64,000 nucleotides of DNA, from positions 496,001 to 560,000 of the forward strand of contig JBBBDQ010001271.1 of NCBI GenBank assembly GCA_037127315.1, in the 5' to 3' direction. The translations under genes and the position numbers were made by a program. Below are positions 55,641-64,000 of the stretch, in pieces; the first letter of the stretch is position 1, and each line of letters opens with the position of its first letter. The notes beneath the pieces were generated by a model. The model ran no database searches. It was not told where the DNA came from and saw nothing but the letters and a program-made list of their open reading frames with translations. Source of the stretch: Ascarosepion bandense. Its lineage: Eukaryota; Mollusca; Cephalopoda; Sepiida; Sepiidae.

Positions 55641-55766
55641 CGTCATCCACATACAAGACTGTTTCGCTGTATGACAGCTCATTAGTTTGGCTAAACACAT
55701 CCACTTGGTTCTGGCAGGGATCGAAACTCAACCGATTTAGTGCCAGTAGGAGTATCTAACCCCTAA
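55641..55766 (-). mobile_element. tRNA-promoter/hammerhead SINE-like unit, copy 2
   Basis: The minus strand reads GGGGTTAGATACTCCTACTG, the B box GTTGAGTTTCGATCCC and then the hammerhead (55690-55647). It begins within the A box and is bounded by TA tracts on both sides. It aligns with copy 1 along most of its length. Confidence 0.65.
55647..55690 (-). ncRNA. Hammerhead ribozyme, core-mutated copy
   Basis: CCAAA / TGTGG stem I with one mismatch, CTAATGA (G5 changed to A, 55685-55679), stem II GCTGT-CAT-ACAGC, GAAA (55665-55662), stem III CA..TG and TA as the cleavage dinucleotide. Stem II differs from copy 1 only in the loop. The G5 change should abolish cleavage. Confidence 0.6.
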
Positions 55767-55790
55767 TATATATATATATATATATATAGT

Positions 55791-55916
55791 TCGTCATTTT
55801 AACTGAGCAGATTCATACCGACCTCGAAGTTTCATGAGGACAATAAGTAAAACATCATAACGGTGTCCTCACGAAACTTCGAAGTCGGCATGAATCTGCT
55901 CAGTTAAAGCGACGAA
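55791..55916. repeat. Inverted repeat, ~51-bp arms
   Basis: 55791-55841 (TTTTAACTGAGCAGATTCAT, ACCTCGAAGTTTCATGAGGA) is the imperfect reverse complement of 55865-55916 (GTCCTCACGAAACTTCGAAG, CATGAATCTGCTCAGTTAAA), with a 23-nt loop. Confidence 0.8.
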
Positions 55917-56056
55917 CTCTTTCTACACGTCAACCTCTCTATCTACACCCCGATATCGAGCACTTTACGATGAAAAAAACTGCATGCCAAAATACATTTT
56001 GTCATTAAAACTACTGAAACAACAAACTTGGCGCTAAACATTATCGCAATTAAACA

Positions 56057-56121
<65 letters not shown>
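55842..56121 (+). repeat. Dispersed repeat R1, second half, ending in (TA)n
   Basis: It aligns with 555-813 (AACGGTGTCCTCACG, ACACCCCGATATCGAGCACT, ACTACTGAAACAACAAACTT) and ends in about 28 TA units (56065-56121). Confidence 0.65.
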
Positions 56122-56123
<2 letters not shown>

Positions 56124-56694
56124 GATATTCGTTAAATTTAATAAGAATCGGAATAGATTATAATGATAAGAAGTGAACGATGCGATGACAGATTGTCATC
56201 ATTCACTTCACACGTCTGTCTAAGTATGGTGAACCAGGGCTGACATAAATTTATGAAACTTAAGTAAACGTTTCATTTCTGGGCCTAGTATTACCTAGTA
56301 ATTTTTTTAAAAAAATAACAACAATATTTTCAGTAATTATCTGTTATTTTATTAAACTTTAGTTACTTTAGCTTTATAGCTATATATTTGAAGATGTTTT
56401 CTGAAAAAATAAAACTTAAAATAATATAAAATTCTTTTAAATTAATTTAAAAATTTAATACCTGGGATAACAGAAATGAGATCGCATGATAGGGATAACT
56501 CAATAATTTATTAGATAAATCCTTCAAAATGGATTTACAAAGCCGACATAATCACGGTTTTATCACCGTCAATTGTCCAAATAAATATGTCTGATGGTCT
56601 GGCCAACTATATTACTATTAAGTATTTCACGCAGACCTTCGGCATCGTTTGGATACTCAATGAACAAAGAAAAAATTAACAGATCTGTCAAGTC
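56122..56694. other. No recognised gene
   Basis: A short inverted pair around 56178-56210 (GTGAACGATG / CATTCACTTC) is noted. Otherwise nothing. Confidence 0.45.
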
Positions 56695-56930
56695 TTTTAG
56701 ATTTTAAATGCAATGTCAATACTCATCTATTAACCACTTGACTCTAGTTCTTTCCCCACCCCGTATATCTTTTCCTTTCTCTCCACCATTTCCTTTCTCT
56801 CCACCATTGCTCCTTTCTAACTGGTTCGTCTTCCTCTTCACTCTCTTCTAATAAACACTTATGTAGCCCCCTGCACATCAGTGGCATTACCGCCTTGCTC
56901 GGGGTGATACGATTAAAAAAATAATATGGG
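56695..56930 (+). mobile_element. Jockey/CR1-like LINE 3' end
   Basis: It contains TATGTAGCCCCCTGCACATC, AGTGGCATTACCGCCTTGCT and CGGGGTGATACGATTAAAAA. A direct repeat of CATTTCCTTTCTCTCCAC occurs at about 56785-56820. Confidence 0.75.
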
Positions 56931-56934
56931 GAAA

Positions 56935-58645
56935 CTAGAAGTTTAAAAAAAAATTTTTAATTTTCAAGGGAGGATTTGCTAAGCTTGTTGAAACGTATAC
57001 ATGAAACACGGAAGTGAATTTTAGATTTTCTAAGCGCAGCTTATATTTAGCGCAAGGCCTAATGTATTGGGCTCATAGTTAGGATCGAATTCACTATTCA
57101 GTCATTTGTTCAAACGAGACAAGATTATTAACCATGCACAATAAACAAGGTTGAAAATAAGGATTTCTTTGTGAACGAAAAATTTAATTAATAACCCTGA
57201 TAAGAAATCGAGAGAGAGGGGCAACTGGCAAGTTTCTGACCGGGGACCAGTGGTTTCCTTGCGTAAGAGAAAATCTGAAGTAATAAAAAGTGAATTAATG
57301 CCCGAAAGTAAATGCGACCTGAGACCGACGAATCAGATCAGTTGAAGACGGACTGGTTGGTAAGAGGTAGAAAACTAAGGAAGGCGGAGAATTCATACAC
57401 GCCTTTGAATAAACGCCTATTAGTGTGAGATATCAATGAAGAAAGGAAGAAGTTGATTTGGACGGATTTAAGCCTGTGACTGAAGCTCAAGGAAAGGAAA
57501 ACCCCGAATTAAAAAAAATAATTAATCTTCGAAAATCAGAGAACAAAGAGACCTTTATTGGAATTAAGTGATTCAGCGATTTCCCCAGACCGTCATACCA
57601 CACACTAGTTTTGACTAGAAATACATATAAGTGAGGGCCCGAAGTGGCTAAAGAAAGTAACGGAGTGGATTTAGCTGAAACACAACCGAGATTTGCGATT
57701 GAGACGTGAAACCTTGCTGCCTGACATCACGTGACTGCCTGCCCAAGAAGAACACCGAGTCGAACCCTGTGCCAAACTTAGCAGAACCAGCCGAAATGTT
57801 ACATTTCAACTTTAGACGTGGGTTGGGAAGAAAGCTGTTTGCATGAAGTAGATAATATTCCGCTGCTGAAATGAATAAACCTGTACCAAGAGTTAAACAT
57901 ATAAGTATTTTTATGAATATATTTTTTTTCTACTTGTGACTTCCTCAGCCTGACAAAAATTAATTTGCAGCGATTCTTGAAGGTTATTCGGCTTCACTTG
58001 TCTTAGGATCAAATCAAACATAACGTGGGATAAGATTGGGTGTGGTCAGAGGTGATCAATCCATCGATCCAGCCCCCGGGAATTGGGCAGACTGAAGAGA
58101 GAAGAAGGCGAGACAGGCTACAATACAAGCTTGCTAACAATTACACCACATTGAAGTGCCCTAACATGGATGTGAAATGAAAGAATTGTAAAATTTATAT
58201 AAGAATTTTTCTTGTAAAGGAAACAAACCTTGAAACAAATGACAATTTAATGATATGCTGCGTATAGCCTACCATAAACAAAACAAAAAAAAAACCCACA
58301 TATCTGCTCGCAAAAAAAGCTGTTTTAATTATTTAAGAAATTTTGGTGCGTTAAGATTTGTATTTTCCTTTTCAATTTTCGATCAGTAACTATAGCCTTA
58401 ACTTATTGATTTAATAACCTAAGACGTATAATCATTGGAAGAAATTTTAAAAGATTTTTGAAAATTTATAAATTATCATAATTAAAAAAAATCTAAATTA
58501 AAACAATTCTTGTAAAAATTTACTATTTATTGAAAAAATATTTTCTCTTCAGACTATGATATCCTTAATATATATTGTTTCTGAAAGTATTTAAACGTTT
58601 ATCTAAAATAAAATTTGCACACACTCAAAATCAGATCAGAATCGC
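56935..58645. other. Unassigned; middle part less AT-rich
   Basis: 57180-58140 has a more balanced composition than its flanks but no open frame, no match elsewhere in the window and no recognised element ends. Confidence 0.4.
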
Positions 58646-58649
58646 TGAA

Positions 58650-60070
58650 AACATTTTGAAGAAAAAACAGACCAAGGCAAATTTCGCAAGCCAGTGTGAA
58701 AATTAGGATTCTCAATTCCGACTGGAAAGAAAATAACAAATGAAACAATAGCCCCTCTCATATTTCTTAAAAATTAAAACCTTAAGTTTGCAATCTGAGT
58801 TGACCACGTGATCCGATTGAGTACTTATTCACGTTTTTTGATCAGCGAGGTCAGTTCAATGGGAGCAGAGATGATAGGTCACCGCCACATTGTAAAAGAG
58901 AAATTTCAAGCCGCTGAACCTGATATGTGTCGTCGACATACATTCGTTCTTCCTTTTCTTCCTATTTTCTTTTATCCCTTGTTCGTTTTCGCTTACACGC
59001 CGTCAATAAAAACAAAAAACAACAACAATAGGACACTTCAACTGACTCCTAAAAATTAACGCCGATGAGTACATTTTCCTCTTCCCTTTTATCTCTCTCT
59101 CACTAACTTTTTCACCTTAAATTGATCGCCCTTTTTCCTTTCCACCAACTCGGCGGGCATAAAAAGAAAGAAGAACCTGACTTGACTCTACTTTATTCAT
59201 AGACAACAAATCCATAGACATACCATTTTTTTCTGCACACACACATTTTGCTACAACTACGAACTCTTGATTCCTTTACCCCCCCCTACTGCACTTTCAC
59301 TTTGAACATTTACATAGTTAATTTCACTTCCTACAGAATTGATAATATTCTGTTCTGTAAATAAATTTCCACTTATTTACAAATGAAACACTTTTATTCT
59401 TTCAATCTTTTGATATTTTAAATTGTGAGGACTTCGGTTGTGTTTGCCAAAAAGCCAATTTAATAAACATCACCGAGGCCTCTAGAAGTAGCAACTTTGT
59501 GCACAAAAAATAGGTGATTTACATTTCCCAATGAGTCCTGCATTTAATTAAAAACAAAATTTGCGGACAGTAGTCAATTTAGAAATGTCAGGAAATTAAT
59601 TGGAGGTGGAGTTAACATAAGTAAAAAAATATTTTAGCAACGTTTTATAAAAGTAATAATTCCAAAAATAATTTCTGTCATTTGGGAATAAGTCATAAAA
59701 TTTTCATCAAAACCTGATTATTATTTGATTTTTACAAGAATTTCCGAGTTAATGTGTATTTTCGCTGGCAAAAAAATGTGTTGCGTAAATATGACGTTTG
59801 TCGTAGTAAACTCTTGTAAAAACTGTTCACTCGCTAACAAAAACAAAACAAACTTTTAGATAAAATTTTGAATACGTTAAATAGGATTAAAACTTTAATA
59901 AAATAATTAAAAATACTTTGATCTTTCCTCTTAATAATAACAAAGATTTTTACGATAAAACTTTGTTTTTATTAAGTTTGTGGCCTTTCAACATCATGCT
60001 GTTTAATATTCACTGAATGTGTGGAGGTATCTATATTAATTTCATTGTTTAAAAGAATAAAATAAACCAG
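58650..60070 (+). repeat. ~1.5-kb repeat R2, copy 3 (distal part inverted)
   Basis: 58680-59340 aligns with copy 1 in the same direction (AATTTCGCAAGCCAGTGTGA, CTGACTCCTAAAAATTAACG, GGCATAAAAAGAAAGAAG). 59690-60060 aligns with 45230-45510 in reverse (ACATCATGCTG, ATCTTTCCTCTTAATAAT, GTGGAGGTA). An internal inversion is implied. Confidence 0.5.
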
Positions 60071-60174
60071 TGATATAAACTTAAACACGTTTACCCACTA
60101 AAATAACGTTTATAGCAATAAGAAATAATGTCGCATAAAAACCCAATCCAATAAGAAAATTTACTGTAATTTTT

Positions 60175-60425
60175 AGCAACACAGTTTTGTGGTTATTCTT
60201 TTGTTACCACAACTCACACCCTTGAAGATGATCTCAGAATCACTTGGGAACATCGAGAAATGAATAATAATAATATCATCTGTCAAAGTTACAGCTCATT
60301 TCTTTCAGTTATAATACGTTAAAGATTATCCGTGAGTATGAACGGATTTTGTTAAAAATAAGCAAACACAATGATTGAAATTTATTTATTCTTACATGTC
60401 TAAAAGAAAATTTTCTGCCTAAACA
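60175..60425 (+). mobile_element. PLE ORF start, decayed, running into CA/TA repeat
   Basis: Codons for TLKIIREYERILLKISKHN, then LFILTCLKENFLPK, match the N-terminal family, after a start region CTTGAAGATGATCTCAGAAT. It breaks into (CA)n/(TA)n (60424-60487) at the same codon as the 34.6k copy. Confidence 0.5.
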
Positions 60426-60432
60426 CACACAC

Positions 60433-60491
<59 letters not shown>

Positions 60492-60537
60492 TAATTATTA
60501 TTGCTATAATAATAGCAAACAACTTAAAAGCTATTAA

Positions 60538-60568
60538 GTTTTGGTGTTCAATACACCATCATCAGGCA
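60538..60568 (-). ncRNA. Decayed hammerhead-like motif beside TA repeat
   Basis: CTGATGA (60565-60559), one unpaired T, stem GGTGT-ATTGA-ACACC (five pairs), then AAAA in place of GAAA. Downstream the minus strand reaches (TA)n, as at 24.1k. Confidence 0.4.
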
Positions 60569-61184
60569 GTGAAATTTAGTTCCTTCACTGGGTCGTACAT
60601 ATATTAAGAAAATTTAAAATACCAAAATTAAATTTAAAAATAAAAAATGCCACTATATTAGATGATTGTAGTGGAGTGGGAGGTTATTATATTTTAAAAG
60701 AGATGTGGGTGTAGACATTGAATATCGGGGCAAAGTGTAGTATATTAAACAGCATATTTATTTATTTTCATCTACCGGCCTGAATATTTGAGAAATCTTG
60801 AACTGATTTTTGTCTACCCAACTGCACTCATAAGGCTTGGATCAACTCATTGTATGCTTTATTATCAAAACATATAAATGACACATCTATTTTAAATATA
60901 TTTAAATATATTCAAATTGCTAAACTTTCCCGAAAATACACTGCCAGAATTTTAACTCTGAAAAGAAATATAAAAATAAATAAGTATAAGAAATAAGATA
61001 ATTTTTAATCATATTTAACTCAATAATTGCCACGTGACAATGGGGTCCCACCCACAACAACAATGCTATGATTTAATTTCCATAACGGATAAATAAAAAT
61101 TTAAAAAATAAATATGGAAAAACGGTTATACTTAATTTTTTTGTGAAAAGTGTGTATGTCTTAGTAATTTCATTGAACATGGGT

Positions 61185-61272
61185 ATTTGCGCGTAAGTGA
61201 ATGCAACGTATTCTGTTTGAATTCGAACTTGGCTCTCTGATTTCTCGTTTCGAGCCGATATCCACTGCTCGG
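61185..61272 (-). mobile_element. Family 1 SINE, head fragment
   Basis: The minus strand reads GCAGTGGATATCGGCTCGAA, AGAGCCAAGTTCGAATTC and CACTTACGCGCAAATACCC. The rest is absent. Confidence 0.75.
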
Positions 61273-61315
61273 AATGAATAAAAAAAAAATTAGACAGTAG
61301 ACACTAATTTTTTTT

Positions 61316-61712
61316 TATTCATTTCGCCCCAAGCAAGGCAGTTTTACTGCCACTGGTGCGCAGGGGGTTACATAAGAGGAAAGTGACGAGAACGGGGGAC
61401 AGAGTATAGGGGTTGTCAGGAAGTGGGTAAGAGAAGGATGGGAATGGTGTGATGAGAGTGGAGTGGACGAAGAAAAGAGTACGAGAGAAAGGATGCGAGA
61501 CAGTGAGATAGAAGATGACTATTGACGTTAAATTCTTGAAGGCTGTAGCTGTCGGGGAAGCAAGTATGCGAGAAGTGCGAGAAAAGAAGCTAATGGAGTA
61601 GAAGTTGCGGTTACATTTTATTGGCTTCACTGTAAAAGGGTGGGACCTAATTGCTAATCTAGTAGCTTGAGTAAATTTACACACAGGGAGCACCAGTAAG
61701 CTAAGTGATAAA
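61316..61712 (-). mobile_element. Jockey/CR1-like LINE 3' end
   Basis: KFTQATRLAIRSHPFTVKPI and CNRNFYSISFFSRTSR, with a deletion before the PDSYSLQ region, then the 3' UTR (TGTAACCCCCTGCGCACCAG, CCTTGCTTGGGGCGAAATGA). Confidence 0.8.
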
Positions 61713-61994
61713 CATGGAATGTTATAATTGAATATTTTACTAATTTATTGATATTTTTAAATAGTTTGCTGCACTATTTGCACACTAAAAGATAGTTAAA
61801 AAATAATCAAAACATTACATGTGGCCCACTATATCAAGTGCAGTTGTTTGTGTTCACAAGATGATTGTGCGAATCTGCCAATAATTGCTTCTGCATCCAA
61901 TTCATCTAACAATTCCATTTCGATGTATAGCAACATGTATGATTCCAAATTCGCCTCCAGCAGATATCATTTTAACTTTACTAATTAATAGTAC

Positions 61995-62255
61995 GCTGCC
62001 GAGCAGTGGATATCGGCTCGAAACGAGAAATCAGAGAGCCAAGTTCGAATTCTAACAGAATACGTTGCATTCACTTACGCGCAAATACCCATTGTAAGGT
62101 ATTAATCCGTCTCTTCTCCCTCCACATATAGGGGGTTGGCAACTATTCTAACGCCGAAAGTAATGGCAACTTACTGTGGGAAAATACTCTGTCCAGTCAG
62201 TCATGTATCTTTGTAGACATGATCGCTCAAGCGTTTATGACGCTTAACTGATTGA
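61995..62255 (+). mobile_element. Family 1 SINE, internally deleted
   Basis: CAGTGGATATCGGCTCGAAA, GCCAAGTTCGAATTCTAAC and CACTTACGCGCAAATACCCA, then a body missing about 35 nt (the GGACAGATTGGGTTCTATAG block) before GGCAACTATTCTAACGCCGA. Confidence 0.8.
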
Positions 62256-62259
62256 GATG

Positions 62260-63060
62260 ATTTTATAATGATTTTTTTTTCTTTTTTTGTATGTGTTTGT
62301 TTTTTATTGCATTTTATTTTAGATATACAGCTTGAAATGAGTTGACAAGACTGGTTTTCCTTAACAAGGATTTAATCAACAAAACATTTCCTGACTAAGC
62401 AATTCGTCAACTGACGAATGCAAGTAAGGGAAGTAATTACACTAACAAAATGCCAAGGGCAGATAAGTATAGTACACAGCTCACTACATCAGGAGTTTAT
62501 TGGGACTATCCACCCAGCCACTGATCTTAGATGCCTAATACAGGAGTGTTTTAATAATTGTGGGGAGTAGGTACATGGAATATTTAGTAATCAGAGGTTT
62601 TTCATTCCAGTGCGTACCGAAAAATATTTTGTAGTGTAATAAATAGTCTCTGTTAAATATACACTGGGATATATATACACTGGTCGAATTCCCTCAAAAT
62701 AAAATAAAAAAATAAATGTCCTCTTCTACCTAATCGGCACCAAGGTGTTTAAACAATAAGGAAAATCTTTTAAAAAATTAGAGCATTTCATTACTATTTC
62801 ATGGGTATATTAATGTCTATAATGGGGAAATGCAACAGGAAATATTCGTTCTTGTTTAGCATCCCTGAAGTAGTAATGAAATAATTAGAGAAAACTATAA
62901 TAGAATTAGAATATTTTAAAATAGAATTATGGAACCTATTTAAAAGATGACAAAATCTGACAGAAGAAAAAAGTATATTATAAAAGAATTATATTTGGAA
63001 TAAGAAATTAAAGAATGCTATAACAGAATTATAATAGTTCAAAAAAGAATTAGGGAAGCT
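62260..63060. other. No recognised gene
   Basis: AT-rich. The far end merges into the tandemly duplicated intron/exon block. Confidence 0.45.
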
Positions 63061-63287
63061 ATTTACAAGGCTAAAAAGTCTGATACAAGAATGAAACAAT
63101 GTTATAAAGGAATGATAAAATGTAATAAGAGAATTAGAATATTTCAAAATTAAAATATTTCAAAACTATTTAAAAGTTTACACAATTTGATAGAATTCTA
63201 GAATATTATAACAGAAACTTTAGTTCTTATTCTCTTGAATTAGAGAATTTTATAAAGAAGTTTTAATTTTTAAACTTTTCAACTTAC

Positions 63288-63329
63288 AGTATCCTAGCTG
63301 TCCACTGGTACAGTTATTTTTACAGTCCT
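63288..63329 (-). CDS. WAP-domain gene mini-exon (duplicate 2)
   Basis: An acceptor (TTGCTTTTCTTTTGCAG) precedes 42 nt and GTAAGT. Phase 1-1 reading is DCKNNCTSGQLGY, the C-x3-C-T motif. It is a tandem copy of the exon at 63830-63871. Its first half is conserved and its second half has changed, and the frame is kept. Confidence 0.75.
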
Positions 63330-63418
63330 CTGCAAAAGAAAAGCAAGTTGTTTACAAGGAGTCGCTTCTCAACTCTTTATGCTTCTACCTCAGATAAAAA
63401 ATTTCAACCAACAATCGC

Positions 63419-63465
<47 letters not shown>

Positions 63466-63829
63466 AACAAACAACACCAAGCTATCACATACTTACTGAA
63501 TATAAAGTTGTATACCTGCTATACTGATCGCACAGCAGCATATGATCACATCAATACAGAATTTGTTATTCTCATCCATTAAATTTACAAGGCTAGAAAA
63601 TCTGATACAAGAATGAAACAATATTATAAAGTAATAATAATTAGTAAAAAGACAATGAGAGAAAACTAATAAAATTAGAATATTTCAAAATATAATTAGG
63701 GAAAATATTTACAAGATTACACAATCTGATAGATGAATGATAGAATATTATGACAGAAACTTTAATTCTTATTCTCTTTAATTAGAGAATTTTAGAAAGA
63801 AGTATTAATTTTTAAACTTTTCGACTTAC

Positions 63830-63871
63830 CAAAATTCTCCTTTTCTCTGGTACAGTTATTTTCACAGTCCC
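63830..63871 (-). CDS. WAP-domain gene mini-exon (duplicate 1)
   Basis: An acceptor (CTGTTCTGTCTTTTGCAG) precedes 42 nt and a GTAAGT donor. Phase 1-1 reading is DCENNCTREKENF. It is the most 5' exon visible; the signal peptide and earlier exons must lie beyond the right edge of the window. The splice into the next exon makes a Glu codon without a frame break. Confidence 0.75.
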
Positions 63872-64000
63872 CTGCAAAAGACAGAACAGTTGTTTACAGT
63901 GAGTCATTCATCAAGTCTTTATGATTCTCCTTCAGGTGAGAAAGTTGTCATTAAACTATTGCTGGTTATTTTAATAAAAAATAGCATATATATATATATA

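Larger units (their letters stand above)
63065..63920 (-). repeat. Tandem duplication (~540 bp) carrying a mini-exon
   Basis: 63065-63375 and 63590-63920 are diverged copies (TCTGATACAAGAATGAAACA, AACAGAAACTTTA.TTCTTAT, CTCTGCAAAAG/CCCTGCAAAAG). Each carries one 42-nt exon with the same splice sites. The gap holds a (TA)n tract (63419-63461). Confidence 0.8.

Noticed and set aside
57180..58140. Possible LTR retrotransposon from its more balanced composition
   Set aside because: No terminal repeats, primer-binding site or coding remnants found.
63490..63530. Possible minus-strand exon before ACTTAC at 63488
   Set aside because: Only 19 nt between acceptor and donor, wrong phase and no cysteine motif.

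Overview
This window is eukaryotic nuclear DNA: AT-rich, packed with microsatellites and decayed retroelements, and without a single long intact gene. The SINE type (tRNA-derived head joined to a conserved ~200-bp body), the endonuclease/RT LINEs with (GAA)n tails, the Penelope-like fragments and the huge TA/TG/GA microsatellites together suggest a mollusc, most likely a coleoid cephalopod such as an octopus or squid. That assignment is inference; nothing here names the species.

The one cellular gene I can support is spread in tiny exons on the minus strand, where ORF calling would miss it. Seven exons of 36-84 nt (63871-63830, 63329-63288, 50606-50562, 48615-48580, 43044-42976, 39378-39295, 37942-37859) each sit between a pyrimidine tract plus CAG and a GTAAG donor. 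All are phase 1-1 up to the last, so they join without a frame break. They encode a cysteine-rich protein with repeated Cys-x3-Cys motifs ending in a complete eight-cysteine WAP (four-disulfide core) domain and a stop at 37892-37890. The 5' part lies beyond position 64000. The introns are full of mobile elements. A related candidate mini-exon is at 8402-8364.

Layout: 1-9.6 kb holds Penelope-like (PLE) debris, LINE 3' ends and SINEs. 10.0-13.6 kb is one minisatellite of about 129 units of 28 bp. 13.8-31.2 kb holds a 5S-rRNA-headed SINE, five damaged RTE-like LINE copies on both strands, a piggyBac-type MITE and an inverted PLE pair. 31.6-34.9 kb holds SINEs, a mariner-like transposase remnant with a SINE inserted in it, and a head-to-head PLE palindrome. 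36.5-64 kb holds the WAP gene with another RTE LINE, a dimeric 5S SINE, jockey/CR1-like LINE pieces, three copies of a ~1.5-kb repeat with CCAAT/TATA signals, and PLE tail-to-head junctions.

The most unusual theme is self-cleaving-RNA structure. At least eight places carry a hammerhead-type core. The best, 54989-55032, has every conserved core residue and three pairable stems and lies directly downstream of a tRNA-like A box/B box. A second copy of this ~130-bp tRNA-hammerhead unit lies 650 bp away on the other strand with one core mutation. Other hammerhead-like cores sit at PLE ends, commonly beside TA microsatellites.
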